This document shows, in pieces, positions 50,569 through 59,512 of a stretch of DNA of 64,000 nt. A model generated the notes under the pieces. That model was not told the origin of the DNA. It made no database searches and saw only the letters and a program-made list of their open reading frames with translations. Source of the stretch: Wenjunlia tyrosinilytica. GTDB taxonomy: Bacteria > Actinomycetota > Actinomycetes > Streptomycetales > Streptomycetaceae. The DNA lies in assembly GCF_014646055.1 (NCBI RefSeq), contig NZ_BMMS01000004.1, positions 1 through 64,000 of the forward strand. Reading direction: 5' to 3'. The position numbers were made by a program, and so were the translations under genes. Numbering within the stretch: the stretch's first letter is position 1; each line of letters starts with the position of its first letter.

Positions 50569-51753
50569 TCACCCCTCCCGTGCACCGCGGAAGCGGCGGC
50601 GCTCGGCGGCCTGGACGGGCGGCAGCACCGCGGCGCCGGTGCGCCCCGCGGCCACCGGGCCCAGCGAGTCCGCCGCCTTCGCCCGGTACTGGGCGGCGTC
50701 GGCGAGCCTGAAGAGCGTGGCCGGGGTGGTGACCGGGCCGATGGGGTCCCCGGTGGAGGCGACCCCGCAGGCCACCCCGTCGCCGTAGGGCAGCAACCGC
50801 GACCTGCGGCACACCTCCTCGGCGACGCGCAGGACCTCGTCGGCGCCGCTGCCCTCGACGACCAGGCAGAACTCGTCCCCGCCCAGCCGGGCCGCGATGG
50901 CCCCGGGCAGTGTGGCGGCGCACATGGCCAGCTCATTGGCGAAGCTGGTCAGCAGCTGATCGCCGAGGTCGTGGCCGTACTCGTCGTTGACCCGCTTGAG
51001 ACCGTTGACGTCGCACATCGCGAGGGTCACCACCGTTCCGTCGCGGCGGTGGTGCTCCAGTGCCTCGTCCAGGCGGGCGTCCACCGCCCGGCGGTTGGCG
51101 AGTCCCGTGAGCGGATCGGTGAACGCGAGCCTGCGCACCTGCTCCAGTTGCTCCGTCTGGGCGATCCCCGCCCCGATCAGCGAGGCCAGGACGGTCGCGA
51201 ACTCCTCGTCGTGCGCGTCGAACCGCGGCTCGCCGGGGCCCCGCGCCACATACAGCTCGCCCCAGGCCCGCCCGTGCAGAAGGACCGGCGCCACCACACA
51301 GCTGGAGCGGCCCCGGCGGCGCAGCGCGCCCACCCTCCCCGGCGGCTGTTCCGCCCGCCGGTCGGCACCGGCCGCCGCACCGGGCCCTTCGGCGGTCTCC
51401 ACCCAGGCGCGCGGCTCGCCGCCCTCGGTCCAGCGCTCGTGGAGGAACCGGACGATCTCCGGGAAGTCGGCGACGGCATAGGCCTCGTCCTTGGGCAGCT
51501 CCTCCTCGCCGGGGGCGAGATCACCGCTGTTGACGAGCACCCGCAGTTGCCCCCGCTCGCGCTCCCACCGCGAGATCGCGGCCATCGATCCGCCGAGGGC
51601 GCGCCTGGCCAGGTCGGCGGCGGCCCGCACGGCGTCCATCGGCTCGTGGGCGGAAGCCAGGGCACGGGCCAGCCCGACCACGGCCTGCACACGTTCCTCG
51701 GCCCGTTGGTGCGGTGGCTGGTTTCCGTGCCCCAGTCCTATCGCGTCGTCCAC
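50569..51753 (-). CDS. GAF-GGDEF diguanylate cyclase
   Basis: This 394-aa protein has an N-terminal GAF-like sensor (about residues 20-205) and a C-terminal GGDEF domain (about 215-370) with intact DPLTGLANRR, the active-site LGGDEF (about 291) and GVAST. It should make cyclic di-GMP, which in Streptomyces controls the vegetative-to-reproductive switch through BldD. The position next to fdhD/hutH matches the conserved GAF-GGDEF protein known as CdgE in this gene neighbourhood, but I give no symbol. The start is GTG 51753. Confidence 0.88.
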   Translation of the reverse strand: MDDAIGLGHGNQPPHQRAEERVQAVVGLARALASAHEPMDAVRAAADLARRALGGSMAAISRWERERGQLRVLVNSGDLAPGEEELPKDEAYAVADFPEIVRFLHERWTEGGEPRAWVETAEGPGAAAGADRRAEQPPGRVGALRRRGRSSCVVAPVLLHGRAWGELYVARGPGEPRFDAHDEEFATVLASLIGAGIAQTEQLEQVRRLAFTDPLTGLANRRAVDARLDEALEHHRRDGTVVTLAMCDVNGLKRVNDEYGHDLGDQLLTSFANELAMCAATLPGAIAARLGGDEFCLVVEGSGADEVLRVAEEVCRRSRLLPYGDGVACGVASTGDPIGPVTTPATLFRLADAAQYRAKAADSLGPVAAGRTGAAVLPPVQAAERRRFRGAREG

Positions 51754-51891
51754 AGATGGTGCCTCTCGCTCCTCCCAAGCATGCCCGGGTCACCCCAGGC
51801 TAGGAAGGTTTGCCGAGTTCTGAGACATCGGTGGGCCGCAAGTGGCGCAACGGTCCGCCGCGCCCGTCGGCACCGCCCGGGCGGGCTGGGG

Positions 51892-52689
51892 CTACTGTCC
51901 CGGCCACCGCGGCTCGCGCTTCTCGTTGAACGCCCTGACGCCCTCGGCGCGGTCCCCGGAGAAGGCCACCGTCCGCCAGGCGGCGTCCTCCACCTCGAGA
52001 CCGGTCCGCAGATCCAGGCCGTGGCCCAGGCGCAGGGCGCGCTTGGCCGCCCGCAGGCCCACGGGGGAGTTCGCGGCGATCCGCTCGCCCATCGCCAGGG
52101 CCTCCTCGCGGTCCCTGCCCTCCTCCACGAGGAAGTCCACCAGGCCCAGCTCTCGGGCCTCGGCCGCCTCCACCCGCCGTGCGGTGAAGATGAGCTCGGC
52201 GGCGCGCGCCGAGCCCACCCGGCGGGGCAGCAGCTGCGTTCCCCCGCCGCCCGGGATGACGCCGACCGACACCTCGGGCAGGCCCACCACGGCGGTCGGG
52301 TCCGCCACGATCACATCGCAGGACAGCGCGATCTCGAAGCCGCCGCCGAGGGCGAAGCCGTGCACCGCGGCGACCGTCGGCACGGGGATCTCCAGCACCG
52401 AGGTGTAGGCCGCACGGGTGAATGGGCGCTGCCGGGACAGGTCGGCGTCCGTGAAGTCGTTGCGCTCCTTCAGATCCGCGCCGACGCAGAACGCCCGCTC
52501 GTGCGAGGAGGTCACCACGACCGCCCGGACATCGCGGTCCGCCCCCAGCTCGTGGCATGCCTGCGCCAGGGCCTTCGCCATCGCCGTCGACATCGCGTTC
52601 ATGGCCTTGGGCCGGTCGAGCACCAGTTCCGCCACGAATCCCTGCCTGCGTACCGCGATCCACTCGCCGTAGCGCTGCTCGTCGCCCAT
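51892..52689 (-). CDS. Enoyl-CoA hydratase/isomerase family protein
   Basis: This 265-aa crotonase-fold protein has the oxyanion-hole segments AFCVGADLKER and HGFALGGGFEIALSCD, and the catalytic Glu region GLPEVSVGVIPGGGGTQLLPR. It probably hydrates short or medium enoyl-CoA in fatty-acid or branched-chain catabolism. ATG 52689 starts the conserved domain. It lies between two second-messenger enzyme genes on the same strand but is probably independent. Confidence 0.9.
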   Translation of the reverse strand: MGDEQRYGEWIAVRRQGFVAELVLDRPKAMNAMSTAMAKALAQACHELGADRDVRAVVVTSSHERAFCVGADLKERNDFTDADLSRQRPFTRAAYTSVLEIPVPTVAAVHGFALGGGFEIALSCDVIVADPTAVVGLPEVSVGVIPGGGGTQLLPRRVGSARAAELIFTARRVEAAEARELGLVDFLVEEGRDREEALAMGERIAANSPVGLRAAKRALRLGHGLDLRTGLEVEDAAWRTVAFSGDRAEGVRAFNEKREPRWPGQ

Positions 52690-52788
52690 GCCGCTGCCCC
52701 GCCTTCGCCTGTGAAGCCGCCGATTGAGTGACCACGTCGTCGCGGTCACCGCCGGGGCCGCAGCTTAGGGCCTCAGTGGCTCAGGGCC

Positions 52789-54144
52789 TCAGTGGGCGGG
52801 CCGCTGAGGCGGCTTCCTGCGGGTCAGCAGCCAGGGCTCCACCAGGCCCAGTCCGCGCACGGGCCGACGCCACATCGGCTGGACGGCGAACCGGTAGCCG
52901 GTGTTCTCGTCCTCCTTCTCCGCCTCGGCCTCCGAGACGGGGGCGTCGCCGGAGCGGCCGAGCGCGGCGACCATCTCGCCGTCCACGAGGACATTGTCCT
53001 TGGGGGCTATCGAGGTCAGACGGCTGGCGAGGTTGACGGTCGTGCCGAAGACGTCGCCCATCCGCGTCGTCACCGCGCCGAACGCCATCCCGACGCGCAG
53101 GGCGGGCATCGTCTCGTCGTTGCCCATGGTCTCTATCAGCCGCAGCCCGATGTCGGCGGCGGTGCCCGCGTCGTCGGCGACGAAGAGCACCTCGTCCCCG
53201 AGGGTCTTGATCAGCCGGCCGCCGTGCGCGGCCACGAGGTCGGCGGAGGTCGTCTCGAACGCCTCGACGAGTTCGCCGAGCTCCTCCTCCTCCAGGCGCT
53301 TGGACAGCCGGGTGAAGCCCACGAGATCGGCGAAACCGACGGCCAGACGGCGGTTGACGGTCTCCTCGTCGTCGGCGGCCTGCACCACCCGGCCGGTGAC
53401 GGCGGCGAGCTGGCGCCGCCAGACGTAGTTGAGGAACTCCTCCAGCTCGGGGAGGAGCAGCTCGACGAGCGGGTAGGCCATCTCGGCCCGGCTCATGCCC
53501 AGCTCACCGGGGTCGGTGAGCCCCTCCAGGAAGGAGTCGATCTGCCACTCCGCCAGCCGGGCGGTGGTCTGCCCGGTGGAGCGGGCCACCTGCACCGCCA
53601 TCGGCTCGCTCAGCAGCCCCGCCTCGACCAGACCGGCCAGACGGCGCAGCGCGATGACGTCGGCCTCGGTGAGCGCCCTCGCCTGCCCGATGTCGGCGAA
53701 GCCCATCGCCCTCCAGAACCGGGCGGCCATGTCCATGGGCACTCCGGCGGCCCGGGCCGCCTGGAAGGGGGTGTAGCGGCGGTCGGCGCCCATGATCAAC
53801 TGCTCGAGGCGCAGCGCGATCGGGTCCTCGCCCTCGGTGGCGGGGGCGGGGGCGGCCCCGGAGTAGTCCTCTGTGTCGGCGCCGGTCTCGGTGCCGGAGG
53901 CGGCGGCCCGCTCCGTCTGCCGATGTCGGGGCGCGGCCTCGAAGCGATCGGCCCGGCCATTGTCCACCGCGGGCCGGTCCGGCTGATCCCGCCGGTCCTG
54001 CCCGTCCTGCCCGTCCCCCCGGTCCGGCTGACTCCGCCCGTCCCACCGGTCCCGTTCGTTCCGCACGGCGTGCTCTTCCCGCCCGGCGCCCCGGGCGGAC
54101 CCACCGCCCGGCACCGGGCCGAAGTCCGCGTCGTCCGCTGTCAC
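52789..54144 (-). CDS. cya: Class III adenylate cyclase
   Basis: This 451-aa protein has a disordered Arg/Asp-rich N-terminus (about 1-110), a central helical region with PFQAARAAGVPMDMAARFWRAMG, and a class III catalytic domain (about 265-430) with VGFADLVGFTRLSKRLEE and LIKTLGDEVLFVADD. It matches the single cytosolic adenylate cyclase of streptomycetes in this neighbourhood, which makes cAMP for Crp and supports germination and development. The start GTG 54144 is from the conserved acidic N-terminus and is moderately certain. Confidence 0.88.
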   Translation of the reverse strand: MTADDADFGPVPGGGSARGAGREEHAVRNERDRWDGRSQPDRGDGQDGQDRRDQPDRPAVDNGRADRFEAAPRHRQTERAAASGTETGADTEDYSGAAPAPATEGEDPIALRLEQLIMGADRRYTPFQAARAAGVPMDMAARFWRAMGFADIGQARALTEADVIALRRLAGLVEAGLLSEPMAVQVARSTGQTTARLAEWQIDSFLEGLTDPGELGMSRAEMAYPLVELLLPELEEFLNYVWRRQLAAVTGRVVQAADDEETVNRRLAVGFADLVGFTRLSKRLEEEELGELVEAFETTSADLVAAHGGRLIKTLGDEVLFVADDAGTAADIGLRLIETMGNDETMPALRVGMAFGAVTTRMGDVFGTTVNLASRLTSIAPKDNVLVDGEMVAALGRSGDAPVSEAEAEKEDENTGYRFAVQPMWRRPVRGLGLVEPWLLTRRKPPQRPAH

Positions 54145-54205
54145 CGCACGCCCCCCGCGGTCGGCTGCCGCACAGCCGCACCGTCGTTCCCGTAGTGCCC
54201 GCTGC

Positions 54206-54727
54206 TCATCCTCTTCCGCCCGGACGAGCCGCCGCCCTTTCCACCACCAGCCGGTACAGGTCCCGCTGCGCCGCCTCCACCTGCGGCAGGCCCACCAGCA
54301 CGACCCGCCCGCGCTGCTCGCTCGACTCCACGACGAGCGTCCCGCAGCCGAGCAGCCGCTCCAGCGGCGAGCACTGGCGGAACGAGACGTCGTCCACCCG
54401 CACCAGCGGCATGTCCCGGCCGTCCCGAGCCAGCAGACCGCTGCGCACGATGAGCCTCTGACTGGTGACTACGTATCGCGTGGACAGCCAGTTCAGCCAT
54501 GGCAGTACCGCCCACCGGACGATCGCGGCGAGCGCGAGCAGGGCGACGGCCCAACGCAGCCAAGGCTTCGACTCCCCCTCCGGCACCAGGGCCATGGAGA
54601 ACCCCGCCGCGCCGCATGCCGCGACGAGCGCGGCGGCCGGGGCGGCCAGGACCTTCCAGTGCGGATGCACATCCAGCTCGATCTCCTCGTCGGCGGCGAG
54701 GAGCTTGGCGGGAAAGCCCATGAGCAT
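54206..54727 (-). CDS. PH-domain (bPH2) membrane protein
   Basis: This 173-aa protein has two transmembrane helices (about residues 24-42 and 57-75) and then a bacterial pleckstrin-homology domain (TSQRLIVRSGLLARDGRDMPLVRVDDVSF). The start is ATG 54727 with GGAAGGA just before; ATG 54721 is also possible. It lies 61 bp upstream of the cyclase gene on the same strand. It may be co-transcribed with the cyclase; the function is unknown. Confidence 0.82.
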   Translation of the reverse strand: MLMGFPAKLLAADEEIELDVHPHWKVLAAPAAALVAACGAAGFSMALVPEGESKPWLRWAVALLALAAIVRWAVLPWLNWLSTRYVVTSQRLIVRSGLLARDGRDMPLVRVDDVSFRQCSPLERLLGCGTLVVESSEQRGRVVLVGLPQVEAAQRDLYRLVVERAAARPGGRG

Positions 54728-54917
54728 GTCCTTCCTCACACCAGCCAATGGCGGAAGGATGCCCGCAGGATCGCCGCGCGTCGCCGCATGTGCGGCTCAA
54801 CGATACGGCAGATGTGCCGCAGCTCACTCTTGACGGGGAACGATCGCTCACATACACGCTCCAAACCGGCTTTCGAGCCAGCGCCGCGCCGGACCCGGGA
54901 AGAGCCGGGGACCGGGC

Positions 54918-55778
54918 TCAGGATCGGGGCCGCACGTGCACCACGTCCCCGGCCCCCACCGCCTGCCGGCCCTCGTCCGTTGCCAGCACCAGCCGCCCGT
55001 CCCCATCGACGGCGACGGCCTCGCCGACCAGCTCCCGTCCGCCGGGCAGCTGCGCCAGGACGGTCCGCCCGAGTGTGGAGCACCCCGCGGTGTACGCCTC
55101 CTGGAGCCGGGAGGCCGCGGGGTCGCCCTCGGCGTCCCGCCACAGGGTGTACCAGTCGCCGAGCTCGCGCAGCACCGCCCGCAGCAGGGGGTCCCGGTCG
55201 CTCACCGGGGAGCCAGCCAGCGCCAGTGACCCGGCCGTGGGGACGGGCAGCTCGTCGGCGCTCAGCGACACATTGATCCCTATGCCGACGACGACGGTGT
55301 CGCCGATCCGTTCCGCCAGGATCCCGCCGGTCTTGCGCTCCTCGCCGTCCACGGTGACCAGCAGGTCGTTGGGCCACTTCAGCGCGGTGTCCACGCCCGC
55401 CGTGCGGGCCAGCGCCGAGGCCGTGGCCACCCCGGCGAGCAGCGGCAGCCAGCTCCAGCGGCTGACCGGTACCGCCGTTGGAGCAAGGGCGACCGAGAAA
55501 AACAGTCCCGATCGGGCGGGGGCGCTCCAGTCGCGCCCGAGGCGGCCCCGCCCCGCCGACTGCTCCTCGGCGACCAGGACGGACCCCTCGGCCGCGGTGC
55601 CCTCGCGCAGCCGGGCGGCCAGATCACTGTTGGTGGAACCAGTGACCTCCACCACACCGAGATCCTTCCAGACCGCGTCCGAGGTCAGCAGCGCCCGGCG
55701 CAGCGCGGCCTCACTCAAGGGGGGTCTGTCCAGGTCGGACCAGCGTGAACGGCCTTCTCCGCGCTTCTGGGCACTCAT
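54918..55778 (-). CDS. birA: Biotin--[acetyl-CoA-carboxylase] ligase
   Basis: This 286-aa single-domain biotin protein ligase has no N-terminal DNA-binding domain. It has the biotinyl-AMP loop SAGRGRLGRDW, the KWPNDLLV lysine and KTGGILAE. It attaches biotin to the carrier Lys of acyl-CoA carboxylases. Its gene is divergent from pccB, whose partner AccA2 carries the target Lys at 59513-61285. Confidence 0.93.
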   Translation of the reverse strand: MSAQKRGEGRSRWSDLDRPPLSEAALRRALLTSDAVWKDLGVVEVTGSTNSDLAARLREGTAAEGSVLVAEEQSAGRGRLGRDWSAPARSGLFFSVALAPTAVPVSRWSWLPLLAGVATASALARTAGVDTALKWPNDLLVTVDGEERKTGGILAERIGDTVVVGIGINVSLSADELPVPTAGSLALAGSPVSDRDPLLRAVLRELGDWYTLWRDAEGDPAASRLQEAYTAGCSTLGRTVLAQLPGGRELVGEAVAVDGDGRLVLATDEGRQAVGAGDVVHVRPRS

Positions 55779-55944
55779 CGTTCCACCCTATTCCCCATCT
55801 GGTGGAACCCCACAAATCGGCGGGCTCACCACTGTGGCCGACGCCGCAGTGGCGAGCGGCGACGTGATGGATACGCTACGAACGGGGAAACATCACCGCG
55901 CAAGCTTGACGATCAAGCTTTCCTAGGGCAGGAGAACCGCTTCG

Positions 55945-57534
55945 ATGGCCGAGTCGGAAATCGACATCCACACCACCGCGGGCAAGCTCGCGGACCTGCG
56001 GCGGCGCATCGAGGAGGCCACCCACGCCGGGTCCGCCCGAGCGGTCGAAAAGCAGCACGCGAAGGGGAAGATGACCGCGCGTGAGCGGGTCCACCTCCTC
56101 CTGGACGAGGGCTCCTTCGTCGAGCTGGACGAATTCGCCCGCCACCGCTCCACCAACTTCGGCATCGAGAAGAACCGCCCGTACGGCGACGGCGTCGTCA
56201 CCGGCTACGGCACCATCGACGGCCGCCCGGTGTGCGTGTACTCCCAGGACTTCACCGTCTTCGGCGGCTCCCTCGGAGAGGTCTACGGCGAGAAGATCGT
56301 CAAGATCATGGACTTCGCCCTGAAGACCGGCCGCCCGATCATCGGCATCAACGACGGCGGCGGTGCCCGTATCCAGGAAGGCGTGGTCGCCCTCGGCCTG
56401 TTCGGCGAGATCTTCCGCCGCAACACCCACGCCTCCGGTGTGATCCCGCAGATCTCCCTGATCATGGGCCCCTGCGCGGGCGGCGCGGTGTACTCCCCCG
56501 CGATCACCGACTTCATCGTGATGGTCGACCGGACCTCGCACATGTTCATCACCGGCCCCGACGTCATCAAGACCGTCACGGGCGAGGACGTGGGCTTCGA
56601 GGAACTCGGCGGCGCCCGCACCCACAACGCGACCGCGGGCAACGCCCACCACATGGCCCCCGACGAGAAGGAGGCCGTGGAGTACGTCAAGGCGCTCCTG
56701 TCCTACCTCCCGTCGAACAACCTCGAGGAGCCCCCGGCCTTCCCGGACGAGGCGGACCTCGAGGTCTCGGCCGAGGACCTGGAGCTGGACGCCCTCATCC
56801 CGGACTCGCCCAACCAGCCCTACGACATGCACAAGGTCGTGGAGCACATCCTGGACGACAACGAGTTCCTGGAGACCCAGGAGCTGTTCGCGCCGAACAT
56901 CATCACCGGCTTCGGCCGGGTCGAGGGCCACCCGGTCGGCATCGTGGCCAACCAGCCGATGCAGTTCGCGGGCACCCTCGACATCGACGCGTCCGAGAAG
57001 GCCGCGCGGTTCGTGCGCACCTGCGACTCGTTCAACGTCCCCGTGCTGACCTTCGTGGACGTACCCGGCTTCCTGCCCGGCACCGACCAGGAGTGGAACG
57101 GCATCATCCGCCGCGGCGCCAAGCTCATCTACGCCTACGCCGAGGCCACCGTCCCGCTCATCACGGTCATCACCCGGAAGGCCTACGGCGGCGCCTACGA
57201 CGTCATGGGGTCCAAGCACCTCGGCGCCGACCTCAACCTCGCCTGGCCCACCGCCCAGATCGCCGTCATGGGCGCGCAGGGCGCGGTCAACATCCTGCAC
57301 CGCCGCACCCTCGCCGAGGCCAATACCCCGGAGGAGGCGGAGGAGCTGCGCCTGCGGCTCATCGCCGAGTACGAGGACACCCTCCTCAACCCCTACGAGG
57401 CGGCCGAGCGCGGGTACGTCGACGCGGTGGTCATGCCGTCGGAGACCCGTTCCAACCTCGTCAAGGCGCTGCGGACCCTGCGCAACAAGCGTGAGTCCCT
57501 GCCCCCGAAGAAGCACGGCAACATCCCGCTCTAG
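55945..57534 (+). CDS. pccB: Acyl-CoA carboxylase beta (carboxyltransferase) subunit, propionyl-CoA type
   Basis: The 529-aa carboxyltransferase subunit transfers CO2 from carboxybiotin to acyl-CoA, most likely propionyl-CoA to methylmalonyl-CoA. The oxyanion [14 protein letters not shown] and [17 protein letters not shown] segments are intact. GGCAGGAG precedes ATG 55945. The epsilon subunit gene follows after 19 bp and AccA2 lies 1.8 kb downstream. This order matches the streptomycete PccB-AccE locus. Confidence 0.95.
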   Translation: MAESEIDIHTTAGKLADLRRRIEEATHAGSARAVEKQHAKGKMTARERVHLLLDEGSFVELDEFARHRSTNFGIEKNRPYGDGVVTGYGTIDGRPVCVYSQDFTVFGGSLGEVYGEKIVKIMDFALKTGRPIIGINDGGGARIQEGVVALGLFGEIFRRNTHASGVIPQISLIMGPCAGGAVYSPAITDFIVMVDRTSHMFITGPDVIKTVTGEDVGFEELGGARTHNATAGNAHHMAPDEKEAVEYVKALLSYLPSNNLEEPPAFPDEADLEVSAEDLELDALIPDSPNQPYDMHKVVEHILDDNEFLETQELFAPNIITGFGRVEGHPVGIVANQPMQFAGTLDIDASEKAARFVRTCDSFNVPVLTFVDVPGFLPGTDQEWNGIIRRGAKLIYAYAEATVPLITVITRKAYGGAYDVMGSKHLGADLNLAWPTAQIAVMGAQGAVNILHRRTLAEANTPEEAEELRLRLIAEYEDTLLNPYEAAERGYVDAVVMPSETRSNLVKALRTLRNKRESLPPKKHGNIPL

Positions 57535-57553
57535 GGCTCGAGGAGTGTCTTTC

Positions 57554-57748
57554 GTGAACGTCGTACGGGGCAACCCCACCCCCGAGGAACTGGCCGCGGT
57601 GGTCGCAGTGGTGGCGGCCTCGCGTGCCTGCGGCACCGCGGCCCCGGCCGAGGGCCCGGTCTCGGTCTGGTCCGACCGCGCCCGCAACATCCACCGGATG
57701 CCGTACCCGGGCCCCAGCGCCTGGCGCTCGTCCGCCTGGCCGCTTTGA
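57554..57748 (+). CDS. Acyl-CoA carboxylase epsilon subunit
   Basis: This 64-aa epsilon subunit (VVRGNPTPEELAAVVAVVAA at the N-terminus and a tryptophan-bearing basic tail WRSSAWPL) strengthens association of alpha and beta subunits in actinobacterial acyl-CoA carboxylases. A GTG at 57554 is preferred because GAGGAG lies 9 bases upstream; an in-frame GTG at 57545 is too close to it. It forms an operon with pccB. Confidence 0.88.
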   Translation: MNVVRGNPTPEELAAVVAVVAASRACGTAAPAEGPVSVWSDRARNIHRMPYPGPSAWRSSAWPL

Positions 57749-57817
57749 ACCCCGGCCCGTACGGCCACCCGGCCGGCCCGGGCCCATGGTTCACCCGGCC
57801 GACCGATCCGGTCACCT

Positions 57818-57858
57818 TGCCGTCGGCGCCTGAGTACCCGTACTCAGGCGCCGACGGC
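57818..57858. terminator. Long perfect hairpin after the epsilon-subunit gene
   Basis: An 18-bp perfect stem plus one G.T pair (57818-57836 with 57841-57858) closes a CCCG tetraloop. It ends the pccB-epsilon transcript and stands 23 bp before the small membrane peptide gene. Confidence 0.85.
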
Positions 57859-57881
57859 GTTGCCGGAGGACCATCTTCAGC

Positions 57882-58013
57882 ATGCTGTGGTCCGACCGCC
57901 AACGAGACCAGGAGCCGCCGGAGACGCGGCACGCCCAGGCGATGCTGCGCCGAGCCGGCCTGCTGCTGGCGATCGCCGCCGTACTCCTGATGGCCCTCGT
58001 TGTCGCCCGTTAG
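57882..58013 (+). CDS. Small single-span membrane protein (43 aa)
   Basis: A 43-residue frame (LWSDRQRDQEPPETRHAQAM followed by the hydrophobic helix LLLAIAAVLLMALVVAR) begins at ATG 57882 with GGAGGA upstream, and ends 24 bp before maf. A charged half and one C-terminal membrane helix suggest a tail-anchored peptide. It is too short for most gene finders. Its function is unknown. Confidence 0.65.
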   Translation: MLWSDRQRDQEPPETRHAQAMLRRAGLLLAIAAVLLMALVVAR

Positions 58014-58037
58014 CGCTCCTCTCCTACCCTGAGCGGC

Positions 58038-58637
58038 ATGACCGATCAGCGCACCGTCGTCCTGGCATCCGCCTCCCCCGCCCGGCTGAACCTGCTGCGG
58101 CAGGCGGGACTCGTCCCCGAGGTCGTCGTCAGCGGAGTGGACGAGGACGCGATCACCGCGGACTCCCCCGCCGATCTGGCCCGCGTGCTCGCCGAGGCCA
58201 AGGCCGACGCCGTGGCACGGCGCCTGGAGGACGGTCAGCTGGTCATCGGCTGCGACTCCGTCCTCGACCTGGACGGACAGGCGTTCGGCAAGCCGCGTGA
58301 CGCCGACGACGCCACGGCCCGCTGGGAGGCCATGCGCGGCCGCCAGGGCGTGCTGCGCACCGGCCACTGCGTGATCGACACGGCGAACGGGAAACGGGCC
58401 TCGGCCACCGCCTCCACGACCGTGCGCTTCGGCACCCCCAGCGACGCCGAGGTCGCCGCCTATGTGGCGAGCGGTGAACCCCTCCATGTGGCGGGCGCGT
58501 TCACCCTCGACGGCCTGGCCGCCCCGTTCATCGACGGCATCGACGGCGACCACGGCAATGTCATCGGCCTCTCGCTGCCGCTGCTGCGCCGCCTGCTCGC
58601 GGAGGTGGATGTGGCGATCACGGACCTGTGGCGCTGA
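58038..58637 (+). CDS. Maf-family nucleoside triphosphate pyrophosphatase
   Basis: This 199-aa protein has the Maf/Ham1 pattern: [16 protein letters not shown], the acidic [13 protein letters not shown] and GKPRDADDA, and a C-terminal [20 protein letters not shown]. Family members hydrolyse non-canonical or modified NTPs and also affect septation. It follows the small membrane gene by 24 bp. Confidence 0.92.
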   Translation: MTDQRTVVLASASPARLNLLRQAGLVPEVVVSGVDEDAITADSPADLARVLAEAKADAVARRLEDGQLVIGCDSVLDLDGQAFGKPRDADDATARWEAMRGRQGVLRTGHCVIDTANGKRASATASTTVRFGTPSDAEVAAYVASGEPLHVAGAFTLDGLAAPFIDGIDGDHGNVIGLSLPLLRRLLAEVDVAITDLWR

Positions 58638-58690
58638 CGCAGTCGGACGCCTCGCGCCGGGGGACGGCGGCCGGGCGCGGCCGCGGCGGC

Positions 58691-59143
58691 CTACGCGGCG
58701 GCGTCGGCCGCGGGGCCGGGCGGGGCCGAGGAGTCCAGGGGTTCCACGGGGGCCTCGTCCTCACCGGCCACCATCAGGCTCAGCACCAGCAGGCCCAGTT
58801 CCACCATCGCGAACGCGAACACCTCCCAGCCGATGATCCCGACCGCGATCATGCCCACGACGGCGTTGACGAAGATGCCCGTGATGACCAGCGCCCGTCC
58901 CAGCCGTCCGAGGGCGCGCTCCCGGAAGGCCGCGAGGAACAGCCGCACGCAGATGGCCACGAGGAAGAGGCCGAACACCCCTCCGGCGATCCAGGTGCCG
59001 AGCGACATCAGATCGGGGTCGGCGCCGCCGAGCGACATGTTCTGGTGGTCGACGACGATGCCCATCACCCAGTTGACGGCAGCTATGGCCACCGCCTCCA
59101 GCAGCAGCAGTACGGCCGCCGAGATCAACACCGCCTTGCGCAC
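58691..59143 (-). CDS. Four-span integral membrane protein
   Basis: This 150-aa protein has four predicted transmembrane helices (AVLISAAVLLLLEAVAIAA, WIAGGVFGLFLVAICV, ALVITGIFVNAVVGMIAVG, FAMVELGLLVLSLMV) and an acidic C-terminal tail. I start at GTG 59143, which has GGAGG 8 bases upstream; the GTG at 59176 adds 11 residues. It is convergent with maf and divergent from accA2. No function is recognised. Confidence 0.75.
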   Translation of the reverse strand: MRKAVLISAAVLLLLEAVAIAAVNWVMGIVVDHQNMSLGGADPDLMSLGTWIAGGVFGLFLVAICVRLFLAAFRERALGRLGRALVITGIFVNAVVGMIAVGIIGWEVFAFAMVELGLLVLSLMVAGEDEAPVEPLDSSAPPGPAADAAA

Positions 59144-59512
59144 CGCGCCCACCTCCGCTGGATCCTTCCCGGACACGCCGAACCTACTAACGGGTAATCC
59201 ACGTCACAAGAGGCGTGCGCACACCACTCGTTCGGATGGACCGATCGGCAAAGTTTGTGGACTTCATCAGTAGGAAGCCAACAAAGACCGCGTCGGTCGA
59301 GAGATGCACGAGACTCGCCGGGTAGACAAGAACCAGGCATGGGCCGTTGCGAAGTGGGCCCGAGGGCCGGGCGTACCCTGATAAAACTGGGCAGTCGGGC
59401 TCTCGCGCACCAGTTGTGTCACCGAACGTGTGTGCAAGGTCACCTACGGGGGCGGCTCGGCAACACATGTCGCCAGTACCTAAACTCACGTAGGTTCAAG
59501 AAGGGAGCCATC
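59144..59512. other. Divergent intergenic region upstream of accA2
   Basis: These 369 bp lie between the four-span membrane protein gene and accA2. They hold no supported gene. The stretch at 59460-59505 (CAGTACCTAAACTCACGTAGG) just before the accA2 ribosome site is AT-richer and is the likely promoter. Confidence 0.5.
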
